This document shows, piece after piece, positions 50,984-59,025 of a stretch of DNA of 64,000 nucleotides; position 1 is the stretch's first letter; the number at the start of each line of letters is the position of its first letter. A model generated the notes under the pieces. It saw only the letters and a program-made list of their open reading frames with translations, was not told the origin of the DNA and ran no database searches. The position numbers and the translations under genes were made by a program. Origin of the DNA: Microbacterium ureisolvens (GTDB taxonomy: Bacteria; Actinomycetota; Actinomycetes; Actinomycetales; Microbacteriaceae). The DNA is taken from contig NZ_JADIJE010000002.1 in the NCBI RefSeq assembly GCF_015278315.1, positions 434,001 to 498,000 on the forward strand, written 5' to 3'.

Positions 50984-53968
50984 ATGACCGCTGAACGGAC
51001 GGACCTCGACCCCGTGAACGAAGCCACGGTCGTCGATGATTCGCACGAACCCCTCGAGAAGCTCCAGCTTCCCGATGTCCCCGCCGACCTCGAAGAGGCG
51101 CTCCGGCGCGGAGAGGCGGTCGCGTGGCGCGAGCCGCTGACGATCCGCACTTATGAGGCGGGCGCGCCGAGTCGGTATCCGATGTTCCTCGACCACCGCG
51201 TGTATCAGGGGTCCAGCGGCAAGGTCTACCCCATCCCCTTCACCGAGAACGTGTCCGACCACGCGTCCTCACGGACGTGGGATGCCGTCCACCTCGAGAA
51301 CGCGTACGTACGCGTCGTCGTCCTTCCCGAGCTCGGCGGCCGCATCCACGTCGGCTATGACAAGACGACGGGCTACGACTTCTTCTACCGCAACAACGTC
51401 ATCAAGCCGGCTCTCGTGGGACTCGCGGGCCCGTGGATCTCGGGCGGCGTCGAGTTCAACTGGCCGCAGCATCACCGTCCGGCTACCTACCTTCCCGTGG
51501 AGACCGTCATCGAGAGGGACGATGACGGCACGGTCACCGTCTGGTGCCACGACCACGACCCGTTCGCTCGGATGTCGGCGCAGCACGGGGTACGTCTCCG
51601 CGCGGACAGCTCCGTGGTCGAAGTCGCCGTCCGGCTGCACAATCGCACGGACGAGCGTCAGACCTTCCTGTGGTGGGCGAACGTCGCCGCGCGCGTGCAC
51701 GACGAGTATCAGTCCTTCTTCCCGGAGGACGTGCGCTACGTCGCCGACCACGCACGCCGCGCGCTGACCGCGTTCCCCGCGGCGGACCGGCCCTATTACG
51801 GGGTCGACTATCCCGCGCTCGCCGAGCGAGATCCTGCTGCGAACCGGATCGACTGGTACCGGAACATCCCCGTCCCCACCTCGTACATGATCGTGGATTC
51901 GACGGAGGACTTCTTCGGCGGCTACGACCACGCCGCCGGCGCCGGCTTCGTGCACTGGGCGGAACGCCGCGTCTCGCCGGGCAAGAAGCAGTGGACGTGG
52001 GGCGACGCACCGTTCGGCCACGCCTGGGACGCTCAGCTCACCGACGCCGACGGGCCGTACATCGAGCTGATGGCCGGCGTCTACACCGACAATCAGCCGG
52101 ACTTCTCCTGGCTGCTCCCGGGTGAGACCAAGGTCTTCACGCAGTACTGGTACCCGATCCCCGCGATCGGCCCCGCCCACCAGGCCACCCCCGACGCGGC
52201 GGTTCACGTCGACCGGGGGGCGCGCCCCTCCGCGTCCTTCGCGGTCACCCGGCCGCAGCGCGGGGCCGTGCTGCGTCTGCTCGACGCCGGCGAGGTCATT
52301 GCCTCGCGGACGGCGGACCTCGTTCCGGGTGTGCCGGCCAGGTTGGAGGCCGGCGCCGCGTTCTCCGGCGACGCGCTCGCTGCCGAGCTGCTCAGCGCAG
52401 CCGGGCAGGTGCTGGTCCGCTGGACCCCGGCCGTCGTGGGGGACGAGGAGCCGTGGGTGGCCGACGAGCCGCCGTTGCCGGGTGATGTCGAGTCCGTCGA
52501 GGAGCTCTATCTCACTGGAGTGCACCTGTCCCAATATCGGCACCCCACCCGGTCGCCGCTGCCCTATTGGGAGGCTGCTCTCCAGCGCGATCCCGGCGAT
52601 GTGCGCACCAACCTCGCGCTCGCCGACCGGGACTATCGGGCGGGAGAGTACGGCTCGGCACTCGAGCGGATCGAGGTGGCCTTGAGACGTCTCACCCGCC
52701 GCAACGCGAACCCCACCGACGCGGAGGCGTTCTACCTGCACGGCCTCGTGCTGCAGCGCCTCGGCCGAACGGCCGAGGCAGAGCGGTCATTCGGCAAAGC
52801 GGGGTGGGACGGCACCTGGGCCGCGGCCGCGGGCCACGCACTCGCGCGGTCGCTCGCCCACGGCGGGCAGAACCGCGCCGCACTGCGGGTGCTGGACTCT
52901 CTCGACGGCGTCGTCGGCCATGACACCCGCCGCATCGCGTTGCGCGTGATCGTGTTGCGGCGCCTCGGGGCGCACGCCGACGCCGACGCCGCGATCGGCT
53001 CGGCCCTGCGTGCCGACCCTCTCGACGCCACGCTGCGCGTACTGGCGGGACGACCGGTCGGCGACGACGCCGGACTGCTGCTCGATGTCGCCCTCGACCT
53101 TCGCAACGCGGGCGCCTTCGACGAGGCACTGCGATTGCTGCGCCGGGTCGGGGATCTGCCGCTCACCCCGGCCGGAAACGTCCGACCGATCGCGCATTAC
53201 ATCGCGGCGGCGATCCACGACCGGCGCGGGGATGGCGGCAGCGCGGCATCCGAGCGTGCGATGGCGCGTTCCAGCGACCTCACCTGGGCTTTCCCACACG
53301 GACTCGACGCGCTCGACGCGCTCGAGGAGGCGCTCGCAGCGGAGCCTGACGACGCGGTCGCACATTCGCTCCTCGGCATGCTGCTTTACGCGCACGGCCG
53401 ACGCGGCGAAGCGGGCGCACATTGGGAGACGGCGATCGGCCTCGGCAGGGTCGACCCCGTTCTGTTCCGCAACTCCGCGCTCGCTTCGTACAGCATCGCC
53501 CACGACGACCAACGGGCATGGGAGCGATACGAGTCGGCGATCGAAGCCGCACCCGAGGACGCACGTCTTCGCTACGAACAGGACCAGCTCGCGATCCGTC
53601 TCGGGCGACCGGGGCACGAGCGACTGGCCCGCCTGCGCCCCATCGAGAGCCTCGTCCTCACTCGCGACGACTTCGCCATCGAGTACGTCCAGCTTCTCGC
53701 CGCTCATGGCGATGCCGCGCGCGCGCACGAGATTCTGCGGACTCGCTCGTTCCACCCGTGGGAAGGCGGCGAGGGTCGCGCCATCGCCGCATGGGACGCG
53801 ACGCTCGAAGCCCTCGGTCTGCCGCGCGCGGACCCGCCCGCGACCCTCGGTGAAGCGCGGGCCACCTACGGGGCGCCGGCCGCCCGGCGAGAAGACGGCG
53901 TCACCGACTACTTCGCCACCAGCCTTCCTGACCTGCTCCTGTTCTCGCGGGAGCACGCGGACGACTGA
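50984..53968 (+). CDS. DUF5107 domain protein with C-terminal TPR region
   Basis: Large soluble protein of 994 residues. The first 410 match the DUF5107 pattern: KVYPIPFTENVSDHASSRTW, then LPELGGRIHVGYDKTTGYDF (near 112), GLAGPWISGGVEFNWPQHH (near 145) and VYTDNQPDFSWLLPGETKVF. The fold is believed related to galactose mutarotases, so sugar binding or cleavage is likely. From about 520 the chain is helical TPR-like repeats: NLALADRDYRAGEYGSALER, FYLHGLVLQRLGRTAEAERS and LLGMLLYAHGRRGEAGAHWE. AAGGAGG precedes the ATG. No signal peptide. Shares its promoter region with an AraC regulator beside GH35, so it probably serves the same sugar. Confidence 0.82.
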   Translation: MTAERTDLDPVNEATVVDDSHEPLEKLQLPDVPADLEEALRRGEAVAWREPLTIRTYEAGAPSRYPMFLDHRVYQGSSGKVYPIPFTENVSDHASSRTWDAVHLENAYVRVVVLPELGGRIHVGYDKTTGYDFFYRNNVIKPALVGLAGPWISGGVEFNWPQHHRPATYLPVETVIERDDDGTVTVWCHDHDPFARMSAQHGVRLRADSSVVEVAVRLHNRTDERQTFLWWANVAARVHDEYQSFFPEDVRYVADHARRALTAFPAADRPYYGVDYPALAERDPAANRIDWYRNIPVPTSYMIVDSTEDFFGGYDHAAGAGFVHWAERRVSPGKKQWTWGDAPFGHAWDAQLTDADGPYIELMAGVYTDNQPDFSWLLPGETKVFTQYWYPIPAIGPAHQATPDAAVHVDRGARPSASFAVTRPQRGAVLRLLDAGEVIASRTADLVPGVPARLEAGAAFSGDALAAELLSAAGQVLVRWTPAVVGDEEPWVADEPPLPGDVESVEELYLTGVHLSQYRHPTRSPLPYWEAALQRDPGDVRTNLALADRDYRAGEYGSALERIEVALRRLTRRNANPTDAEAFYLHGLVLQRLGRTAEAERSFGKAGWDGTWAAAAGHALARSLAHGGQNRAALRVLDSLDGVVGHDTRRIALRVIVLRRLGAHADADAAIGSALRADPLDATLRVLAGRPVGDDAGLLLDVALDLRNAGAFDEALRLLRRVGDLPLTPAGNVRPIAHYIAAAIHDRRGDGGSAASERAMARSSDLTWAFPHGLDALDALEEALAAEPDDAVAHSLLGMLLYAHGRRGEAGAHWETAIGLGRVDPVLFRNSALASYSIAHDDQRAWERYESAIEAAPEDARLRYEQDQLAIRLGRPGHERLARLRPIESLVLTRDDFAIEYVQLLAAHGDAARAHEILRTRSFHPWEGGEGRAIAAWDATLEALGLPRADPPATLGEARATYGAPAARREDGVTDYFATSLPDLLLFSREHADD

Positions 53969-53975
53969 CGCTGCC

Positions 53976-54013
53976 GCCGCGGCGACCCGGCCGGGGGCCG
54001 GGCCGCCGCCGCG
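53976..54013. terminator. GC-rich hairpin between convergent genes
   Basis: The core arms CCCGGCC and GGCCGGG (53985-54001) are extended by flanking CCGCGG-rich sequence. It can end transcripts from both sides. Confidence 0.6.
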
Positions 54014-54023
54014 GACGCCTCAC

Positions 54024-54551
54024 TTAGGAGTTGAGCTGCTCCACCACGTCGTCAGCCGACTCCTCGATCGCCTTCCGCAGCTTCTCGTAGTCGTCGGCGT
54101 CGATCGCCTTGCTGATCCGCTTGTCGGACCGCTCGAGAGCCCTCTCGACGCGGTCGGTCCAGCGGTCGTCCACGACGGCGACGATCGCCGAGGTGCCGGG
54201 CGCCAGGTATTCGTCCGCGTCGACGCCGAGCTTCTTCTCGTCTCGGTTCTTCTTGATCTTCCCGAGGATCGCACCGATGCCGGCGCCGACCGCGGTGGCC
54301 GCGAGCAGGGGCGGCGCGAACAGCCCCACCACGACGCCCGCCCCGGCGCCCCAGGCGGCACCGTGACCGACCGACTTGTCGCCGTGCTCCTTGACCTGGA
54401 CCTTGCCGTCCTTGTCGCGCACCAGCACGACGGCCCCGATGATCTCGTAGCCGCCGGAGTCCTGGCCGCTGCGCAGCGCCTGGTAGTCCTCCGATGCTGT
54501 CGCCGGGTCGTCATAAGAGCCGACCACCAGCGAGAGATTCTCCGTGCCCAT
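54024..54551 (-). CDS. DUF1269-type membrane-associated protein
   Basis: Protein of 175 residues. It starts LSLVVGSYDDPATASEDYQA, the pattern of DUF1269/DUF6325-like stress proteins, then VLVRDKDGKVQVKEHGDKSV. A glycine-rich hydrophobic stretch AWGAGAGVVVGLFAPPLLAA and VGAGIGAILG (about 66-95) looks like a glycine-zipper hairpin that inserts in membranes. The C-terminal third is charged helix (KRISKAIDADDYEKLRKAI). AAGGAG precedes ATG 54551. Function unknown; often stress-induced in actinobacteria. Confidence 0.75.
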   Translation of the reverse strand: MGTENLSLVVGSYDDPATASEDYQALRSGQDSGGYEIIGAVVLVRDKDGKVQVKEHGDKSVGHGAAWGAGAGVVVGLFAPPLLAATAVGAGIGAILGKIKKNRDEKKLGVDADEYLAPGTSAIVAVVDDRWTDRVERALERSDKRISKAIDADDYEKLRKAIEESADDVVEQLNS

Positions 54552-54747
54552 CGATGTCTCCTTCGACGTGAATCCGAAGCGGCGGACCGGTCGCGCGGAA
54601 CTCCGCTTCCTTGCGGTGTTGCGATCATACGGCTGCGGCGAGTCCCCGGCCAGAGAGGAAGAGGAGGCCGCATCCAAGGCCGGGTGGACTCTCGAACGAT
54701 GTGCAGCAAACAGCCCTCGACGACCCGCGCTTCCGTAGGCTTGCCCG

Positions 54748-54888
54748 ATGACGGCGGCTGCTCCGGATCCCCGATCCTGCCCCACGTGCGGCGATGCGCT
54801 GACGTTCGAGATCCTCGACGACGAGCGCTTCCTCGTCGCCTGGTCGTGCGTGACCTGCGGCCTGATCCGGACGACCGAGCCGGGATAG
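54748..54888 (+). CDS. Very small zinc-ribbon-like protein
   Basis: Reading frame of 46 codons with two CxxC pairs: RSCPTCGDALTF near the start and WSCVTCGLIRTTEPG at the end. The spacing of about 20 residues fits one zinc ribbon. The ATG lies close behind a region with no strong ribosome site, so the start is uncertain, but the Cys pattern would be unlikely by chance. It may bind nucleic acid or protein. Divergent from the DUF1269 gene and 73 bases before the DUF1232 gene. Confidence 0.55.
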   Translation: MTAAAPDPRSCPTCGDALTFEILDDERFLVAWSCVTCGLIRTTEPG

Positions 54889-54961
54889 CGGGGCATCCAC
54901 CTCAACGTCACGAGTTGGTATCGACGCGCCCCCCGCGTCCACCGGACCGCACACTGGATGC

Positions 54962-55192
54962 ATGTGGTTCAGGTTCCTCAAGGCGATCAAGCGCCGCGAG
55001 CACCGTGTCGCGCCGACGACATGGGTCGCGGCCATCGCCGCTGTCGTCTACACGTTCGCGCCGATCGACCTTATTCCGGAGATCGTCCTCGGGCCGCTGG
55101 GTCTCACCGACGACCTCGGTCTCTGGGGCATCTTCGCGGTGCTCCTGATGCGCGAGCACCGCCGCTGGCAGGGAGCGATCGCCTCCTCGTAG
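54962..55192 (+). CDS. DUF1232 (YkvA-like) small membrane protein
   Basis: Protein of 76 residues. It has the DUF1232 signature of a hydrophobic helix followed by PIDLIPEIVLGPLGLTDDLG (near 34-53), then LWGIFAVLLMREH. The N-terminus is basic (KAIKRREHRV), so it probably sits in the inner membrane with one or two segments. The family has no known biochemical role. It lies downstream of the small zinc-ribbon frame. Confidence 0.8.
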   Translation: MWFRFLKAIKRREHRVAPTTWVAAIAAVVYTFAPIDLIPEIVLGPLGLTDDLGLWGIFAVLLMREHRRWQGAIASS

Positions 55193-55220
55193 CGCCCGCC
55201 TCGCACCGGGGAGGATCCGC

Positions 55221-56027
55221 CTATGGCTTCCGTGCCGTGAGCTGCTCCCACTGCCACTCGTGCACGTCGGTCAGCCACTCCAGTGGCGCCCTGGGCCCGA
55301 TCCGCGGGTCCTCCGGCGCCCTGCCGTCTCGCAGTGCCTTCACGTACCGTCGATCCAGCTCGATCCGCGCGCGGAACTGATCGGCGTCGCCGACCGATCC
55401 GTGTCCCGGCACGACCGCCGTCACGTCGTCCGCGACGCGTTCGAACAGCTCGAGCGCGGCGAGATAGTCCTCGACAGGGTTCTCCGCCTGCAGGTCGAGG
55501 AACGGCATCAGGATGTCGGACAGCATGTCGCCCGCGATCAGCACGCCGTTCCCCTCGACGAGCAGTGCGGCATGGCCCGGGGCGTGCGCGCGGTGCTCGA
55601 TGATCCGCACGGCGGGGCCGTCCCACGGGATGCTCATGGCACCCTCGGGCAGTGGATCGATCTGTCCCAGCAGCTCCATGGGGATCTCGTCGGCGTGCTC
55701 GGGCGGCAGCCCTTCGGTGATCTGCTCGGTCCAGCCGGGCTCGGAGATCAGCGCGCGGATGGATGCTGCACCCCGCGACGTGCCGTAGCGCGGCGGCGCG
55801 CCCAGATCCGGGTGCCACAGGACGTGGTCCCAGTCGGGGTGCGTCGAGAAGCCCGCCACCACGCGAAGGTCGCGGCCACGGAGGTCGGCGGCGAGTTCTG
55901 CCAGCTCTCCCGTGGTGATCCCGGGGTCGACCAGCAGGACGCCGTCGCCGCCCTGCACCACCACGGCGTTGCTCTGGAGGAACTCGCTCTCGTGAACGAG
56001 GACGCCCTCGGCGACGCGTCTCAGCAT
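55221..56027 (-). CDS. Metallo-beta-lactamase-fold hydrolase
   Basis: MBL-fold protein of 268 residues. Metal motifs are STHPDWDHVLWH (HxxxDH, near 61), HAPGHAALL (near 149), GDMLSDIL (Asp near 164) and VVPGHGSVGD (His near 206). The N-terminus LLVDPGITTGELAELAADLR is typical of the SoxH/quorum-lactonase-like group. It could hydrolyse a lactone, thioester or similar; no substrate can be named. It is followed on the same strand 13 bases upstream by the small membrane-protein gene's stop, so the order of transcription is small gene first, then this one... the small gene starts at 56208 and ends at 56041. Confidence 0.82.
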   Translation of the reverse strand: MLRRVAEGVLVHESEFLQSNAVVVQGGDGVLLVDPGITTGELAELAADLRGRDLRVVAGFSTHPDWDHVLWHPDLGAPPRYGTSRGAASIRALISEPGWTEQITEGLPPEHADEIPMELLGQIDPLPEGAMSIPWDGPAVRIIEHRAHAPGHAALLVEGNGVLIAGDMLSDILMPFLDLQAENPVEDYLAALELFERVADDVTAVVPGHGSVGDADQFRARIELDRRYVKALRDGRAPEDPRIGPRAPLEWLTDVHEWQWEQLTARKP

Positions 56028-56040
56028 GACTTTGCCTGAG

Positions 56041-56208
56041 CTACCTGCGCTGTTCGAAGGCGCCGGCGGTGATGGGCACGGCGACCGCCGCGGCGATGCA
56101 CAGCACGCCCGCGATGAACACCAGTCCCGGCAGGATCGGCGACGCGAACGAGATGCCCACCAGCCACATACCGCCGATGAGCAGAATGCCGTAGAGCACG
56201 AACAGCAT
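56041..56208 (-). CDS. Small two-helix membrane protein
   Basis: Protein of 55 residues consisting of two hydrophobic stretches, LFVLYGILLIGGMWLVGISF and LVFIAGVLCIAAAVAVPITA, and a short tail FEQRR. TGGAGGTTGACC gives a good ribosome site for ATG 56208. It lies 13 bases before the MBL-fold hydrolase gene on the same strand and is probably its operon partner. No known family is recognised. Confidence 0.65.
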   Translation of the reverse strand: MLFVLYGILLIGGMWLVGISFASPILPGLVFIAGVLCIAAAVAVPITAGAFEQRR

Positions 56209-56320
56209 GGTCAACCTCCAGGGGATCGGTTCTCCTCCTTGATACTCCGCGCGGACCCCGGGCGGGAAGGGGTTGCGCCATCTCTGGTACGTCGGGAAGG
56301 CCGGGGGCCACAATGGCGAC

Positions 56321-56689
56321 ATGAGACTTGTGCAGGTCGCCCAGCGCGCGGACGACCTCGAGCGCGCCGCCGCCTTCTACTCCAGCCTCCTCGGCACGCA
56401 GCCCACGGCGGTGTTCGACCCGCCCGGACTGCTGTTCTTCGATCTCGACGGGGTGAGGCTGCTGCTCGACAGGGGCGCGCCGACCGCCCTGGTCTATCTG
56501 CAGGTCGACGACGTCCACGCCGCGCTCGAGCGGCTCGGCGACCGCGCCGAGGTCGTCTCGCCGCCGCACGTGATCTTCACTCACGACGACGACACGCTCG
56601 GGCCCTCCGGTCACGACGAGTGGCAGACCTTCGTGAAGGATTCCGAGGGGAACACCGTCGGGCTCGTCGCCTTCCGCCCGAAGGCCTGA
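56321..56689 (+). CDS. VOC-family (glyoxalase-like) protein
   Basis: Single vicinal-oxygen-chelate domain pair of 122 residues. It begins RLVQVAQRADDLERAAAFYS, with LLGTQPTAVFDPPGLLFFDL forming the first beta-alpha-beta unit; ALVYLQVDDVHAALERLGDR starts the second. The final strand FVKDSEGNTVGLVAF has the usual Glu/Asp position. Members are glyoxalases, dioxygenases or antibiotic-binding proteins; the specific role is unknown. It is divergent from the small membrane-protein gene. Confidence 0.78.
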   Translation: MRLVQVAQRADDLERAAAFYSSLLGTQPTAVFDPPGLLFFDLDGVRLLLDRGAPTALVYLQVDDVHAALERLGDRAEVVSPPHVIFTHDDDTLGPSGHDEWQTFVKDSEGNTVGLVAFRPKA

Positions 56690-56793
56690 GCCCGCAGACT
56701 GCGTATGCATCGCGCCCGCCGGCGCTCATCCTGCCCCTATCGACTCGATAACGCCGAGCAGATTGTGCCGACCGACGGCGTAGCCTGGTGGCG

Positions 56794-58389
56794 ATGAGCG
56801 CCTATGTCTCGGCGTTCGAGCTGTTCTCCATCGGTGTAGGACCCTCGAGCTCCCACACGGTCGGTCCCATGCGGGCCGCCCGTGATTTCGTCGTCCGACT
56901 GCACGAGTCCGGCATGCTTCCTCGCGTCGGAAGAGTCACGTGCACCCTCTACGGCTCACTCGGTGCCACGGGGATCGGCCACGGCACCCCCGACGCCGTG
57001 GTCGCCGGCTTGCAGGGTCTGGACCCCGAAACGGCGGATCCGGATGCCGTCCGCTCGGCGTGGAGCGGCTGGCCGGACGATCTGCGCCTCGAACTCGCCG
57101 GCACGCACGCCGTGCCGTTCGTGCGAGGCGACATCGTCTTCGCGCCACGCACGCGCCTGCCGGGTCACCCGAACGCGATGACTCTGGAGGCATGGATGTC
57201 TGTCGAGGACGGACCGCCGCGCGCCCTCGCCGTGACGCCGATCCGGGAGACCGGTCCAGCGTCGTCCGCCGCGGTGGAGCCGGCGACGACGGATGCCGGG
57301 CTGCTCGTCCGCGAGACCTACTACTCCGTCGGCGGCGGGTTCATCCGCCGCGACGGCGACCCGGCGACAGGCACGCGGGCGCACCCGCGGACGTTCCCCC
57401 TCGACTTCGGCAGTGCCGAGGAGCTCTTGGCGCTGTGCGACGAGCGCGGCATCACGATCGCGGAGGCCGCGCGCGTGAACGAGGGGTCGCTGCGCACCGA
57501 CGAGGAGATCGCCGAGGGGCTCGACCGCATCTGGGACGCGATGGCGGCGTGCGTCGAGGCTGGGCTGGAGGCTGAGGGCGTCCTGCCCGGCATCCTCGGG
57601 GTGAAGCGTCGCGCCGCCTCGATCCGTGCACAGCTCGAGTCGGCGGAGGCCGACGGTCGTCGCGAGCTGCCGGGGGAGTGGCTCGGGGCGTTCGCCCTCG
57701 CCGTCAACGAGGAGAATGCAGCGGGCGGCCGCGTCGTCACGGCGCCGACGAACGGTGCCGCGGGCATCGTGCCCGCGGTGGCGATGTACTGGTGGCGCTT
57801 CCTCGCCGATTCGGGACTCGGGGCGGGCAACGCCGTGACACCGTACGGCGAACTGGTCGGCAGCGCGCTGCTCGGCTACCACGGGCACGCCGCGAGCCTC
57901 GAGGAGGCCGCGGGCTGGGACGAGGGGCAGGTTGCCGACGCGAACCGGCGGCGTGGCATCCGTCGCTTCCTCCTCACCGCGACCGCGCTGGGTTCGCTGT
58001 TCAAGGCCAACGCGTCCATCTCGGGTGCCGAGGGCGGCTGCCAGGCGGAGGTCGGCTCGGCCTGCGCGATGGCGGCCGGAGGGCTGACGGTGGTCATGGG
58101 CGGCACGAACCGTCAGATCGAGAACGCGGCCGAGATCGCCATGGAGCACCACCTCGGCCTCACGTGCGACCCCGTGGGCGGCCTCGTGCAGATCCCGTGC
58201 ATCGAGCGCAACGCGATCGCCGCATCGACGGCGGTGACCGCCGCGCGGCTGGCGCTGCGGGGCGACGGCTCCCACTATGTGTCGCTGGACGCGGTGGTCG
58301 AGACGATGCGGCAGACCGGCATCGACATGTCGCACAAGTACAAGGAGACGAGCGAGGGCGGGCTCGCCGTCAACGTGATCGAGTGCTGA
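56794..58389 (+). CDS. sdaA: L-serine ammonia-lyase, single-chain iron-sulphur type
   Basis: Converts L-serine to pyruvate and ammonia in the cytoplasm using a [4Fe-4S] cluster. The N-terminal beta domain has FSIGVGPSSSHTVGPMRAAR; the alpha domain has APTNGAAGIVPAV, NASISGAEGGCQAEVGSAC and LTCDPVGGLVQIPCIERNA. The chain ends ...VIEC, and a C-terminal Cys is a cluster ligand in the well-studied Legionella enzyme. At 531 residues it is some 60-70 longer than usual; extra sequence appears around residues 348-390 (GYHGHAASLEEAAGWDEGQV) and 145-165. ATG 56794 is chosen over a GTG two codons upstream. Confidence 0.92.
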   Translation: MSAYVSAFELFSIGVGPSSSHTVGPMRAARDFVVRLHESGMLPRVGRVTCTLYGSLGATGIGHGTPDAVVAGLQGLDPETADPDAVRSAWSGWPDDLRLELAGTHAVPFVRGDIVFAPRTRLPGHPNAMTLEAWMSVEDGPPRALAVTPIRETGPASSAAVEPATTDAGLLVRETYYSVGGGFIRRDGDPATGTRAHPRTFPLDFGSAEELLALCDERGITIAEAARVNEGSLRTDEEIAEGLDRIWDAMAACVEAGLEAEGVLPGILGVKRRAASIRAQLESAEADGRRELPGEWLGAFALAVNEENAAGGRVVTAPTNGAAGIVPAVAMYWWRFLADSGLGAGNAVTPYGELVGSALLGYHGHAASLEEAAGWDEGQVADANRRRGIRRFLLTATALGSLFKANASISGAEGGCQAEVGSACAMAAGGLTVVMGGTNRQIENAAEIAMEHHLGLTCDPVGGLVQIPCIERNAIAASTAVTAARLALRGDGSHYVSLDAVVETMRQTGIDMSHKYKETSEGGLAVNVIEC

Positions 58390-58391
58390 CT

Positions 58392-58412
58392 CTGTTCGTT
58401 CAGAGCGAACAG
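58392..58412 (+). terminator. Possible terminator hairpin just after sdaA
   Basis: The arms CTGTTCG and CGAACAG around seven bases start three bases after the sdaA stop. It lacks a T run and could instead be an operator near the Hsp20 promoter. Confidence 0.4.
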
Positions 58413-58419
58413 CGAGCGC

Positions 58420-58446
58420 TTAGCACTCTCACTCCTCGAGTGCTAA
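58420..58446. promoter_or_regulatory. CIRCE element (HrcA operator)
   Basis: The arms TTAGCACTC and GAGTGCTAA are separated by exactly nine bases, a perfect match to the CIRCE consensus bound by the HrcA heat-shock repressor. It lies 54-80 bases before the Hsp20 start. Confidence 0.92.
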
Positions 58447-58456
58447 TCTGAACGTA

Positions 58457-58477
58457 GTTGAGCCGAGGCGGCTCAAC
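58457..58477. promoter_or_regulatory. HAIR-like inverted repeat (possible HspR site)
   Basis: GTTGAGC, seven bases, GCTCAAC. The HspR consensus is CTTGAGT-N7-ACTCAAG, so the core TTGAG..CTCAA and the spacing agree. It lies in the Hsp20 5' leader between CIRCE and the ribosome site. Confidence 0.55.
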
Positions 58478-58499
58478 TCTCGAACGAGAGGAGATAACC

Positions 58500-58955
58500 A
58501 TGGCCACGTACGACCCGTTCCGCGATCTCGACCGCCTTGCGTCCGGTCTCTTCGACACCCGCCGCGGTCCCCGCCGCATGCCGATGGACCTCTACCGCGA
58601 CGGCGACCACTACGTGCTGACGGCCGACCTGCCGGGCATCGACCCGGGCTCGGTCGACATCGACGTCGACGGCCAGCTGTTGACGATCCGTGCCGAGCGC
58701 ACGCTCCACAGCGGCGACGACGTCAAGTGGATCACCCGCGAACGCGAGGCTGCGAGCTTCCTGCGCCAGCTGAACCTCGGCCAGGGCATCGACACCGAGC
58801 GCATCGCCGCGAGCTACAGCAACGGTGTGCTGAGCGTGACGATCCCGGTGAGCGAGAAGGCGAAGCCGCGCAAGATCGAGGTGACGTCCGAGGGCTCGGC
58901 GCCGACGATCCGCGCGCACGAGTCCAGCGAGACGCCGCAGCCGATCGAGCAGTAG
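58500..58955 (+). CDS. hsp20: Hsp20 small heat-shock chaperone
   Basis: ATP-independent holdase of 151 residues that binds unfolding proteins. The alpha-crystallin domain covers about residues 35-135: MDLYRDGDHYVLTADLPGID, then VDIDVDGQLLTIRAERT and ITREREAASFLRQLNLGQGI, with the C-terminal strand SNGVLSVTIPVSE. The family IxI-type tail is not obvious; the C-terminus ends in SSETPQPIEQ. GAGAGGAG precedes ATG 58500. Transcription is expected to rise on heat through HrcA at the CIRCE element and perhaps HspR. Confidence 0.93.
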   Translation: MATYDPFRDLDRLASGLFDTRRGPRRMPMDLYRDGDHYVLTADLPGIDPGSVDIDVDGQLLTIRAERTLHSGDDVKWITREREAASFLRQLNLGQGIDTERIAASYSNGVLSVTIPVSEKAKPRKIEVTSEGSAPTIRAHESSETPQPIEQ

Positions 58956-58979
58956 GCCGTATCGCCGCTGTCCGGTTGA

Positions 58980-59014
58980 CGGATGCCTCGTCCCCCTCCG
59001 GGGCGGGGCATCCG
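58980..59014. terminator. Bidirectional terminator between hsp20 and tdk
   Basis: The outer arms CGGATGCC and GGCATCCG and the inner CCCC/GGGG pairing form one stem between convergent genes, 24 bases after the hsp20 stop. Confidence 0.75.
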
Positions 59015-59025
59015 CGTTGCTGCCG

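Noticed and set aside
55221..56208. MBL hydrolase and small membrane protein as unrelated genes
   Set aside because: Both are on the minus strand only 13 bases apart, with the small gene (56208 to 56041) first and the hydrolase (56027 to 55221) second, so an operon is the simpler reading.
58392..58412. GTTCG..CGAAC repeat considered as a LexA box
   Set aside because: The half-sites are in the reverse order of the Gram-positive CGAAC..GTTCG box and the spacing is wrong; it directly follows the sdaA stop.
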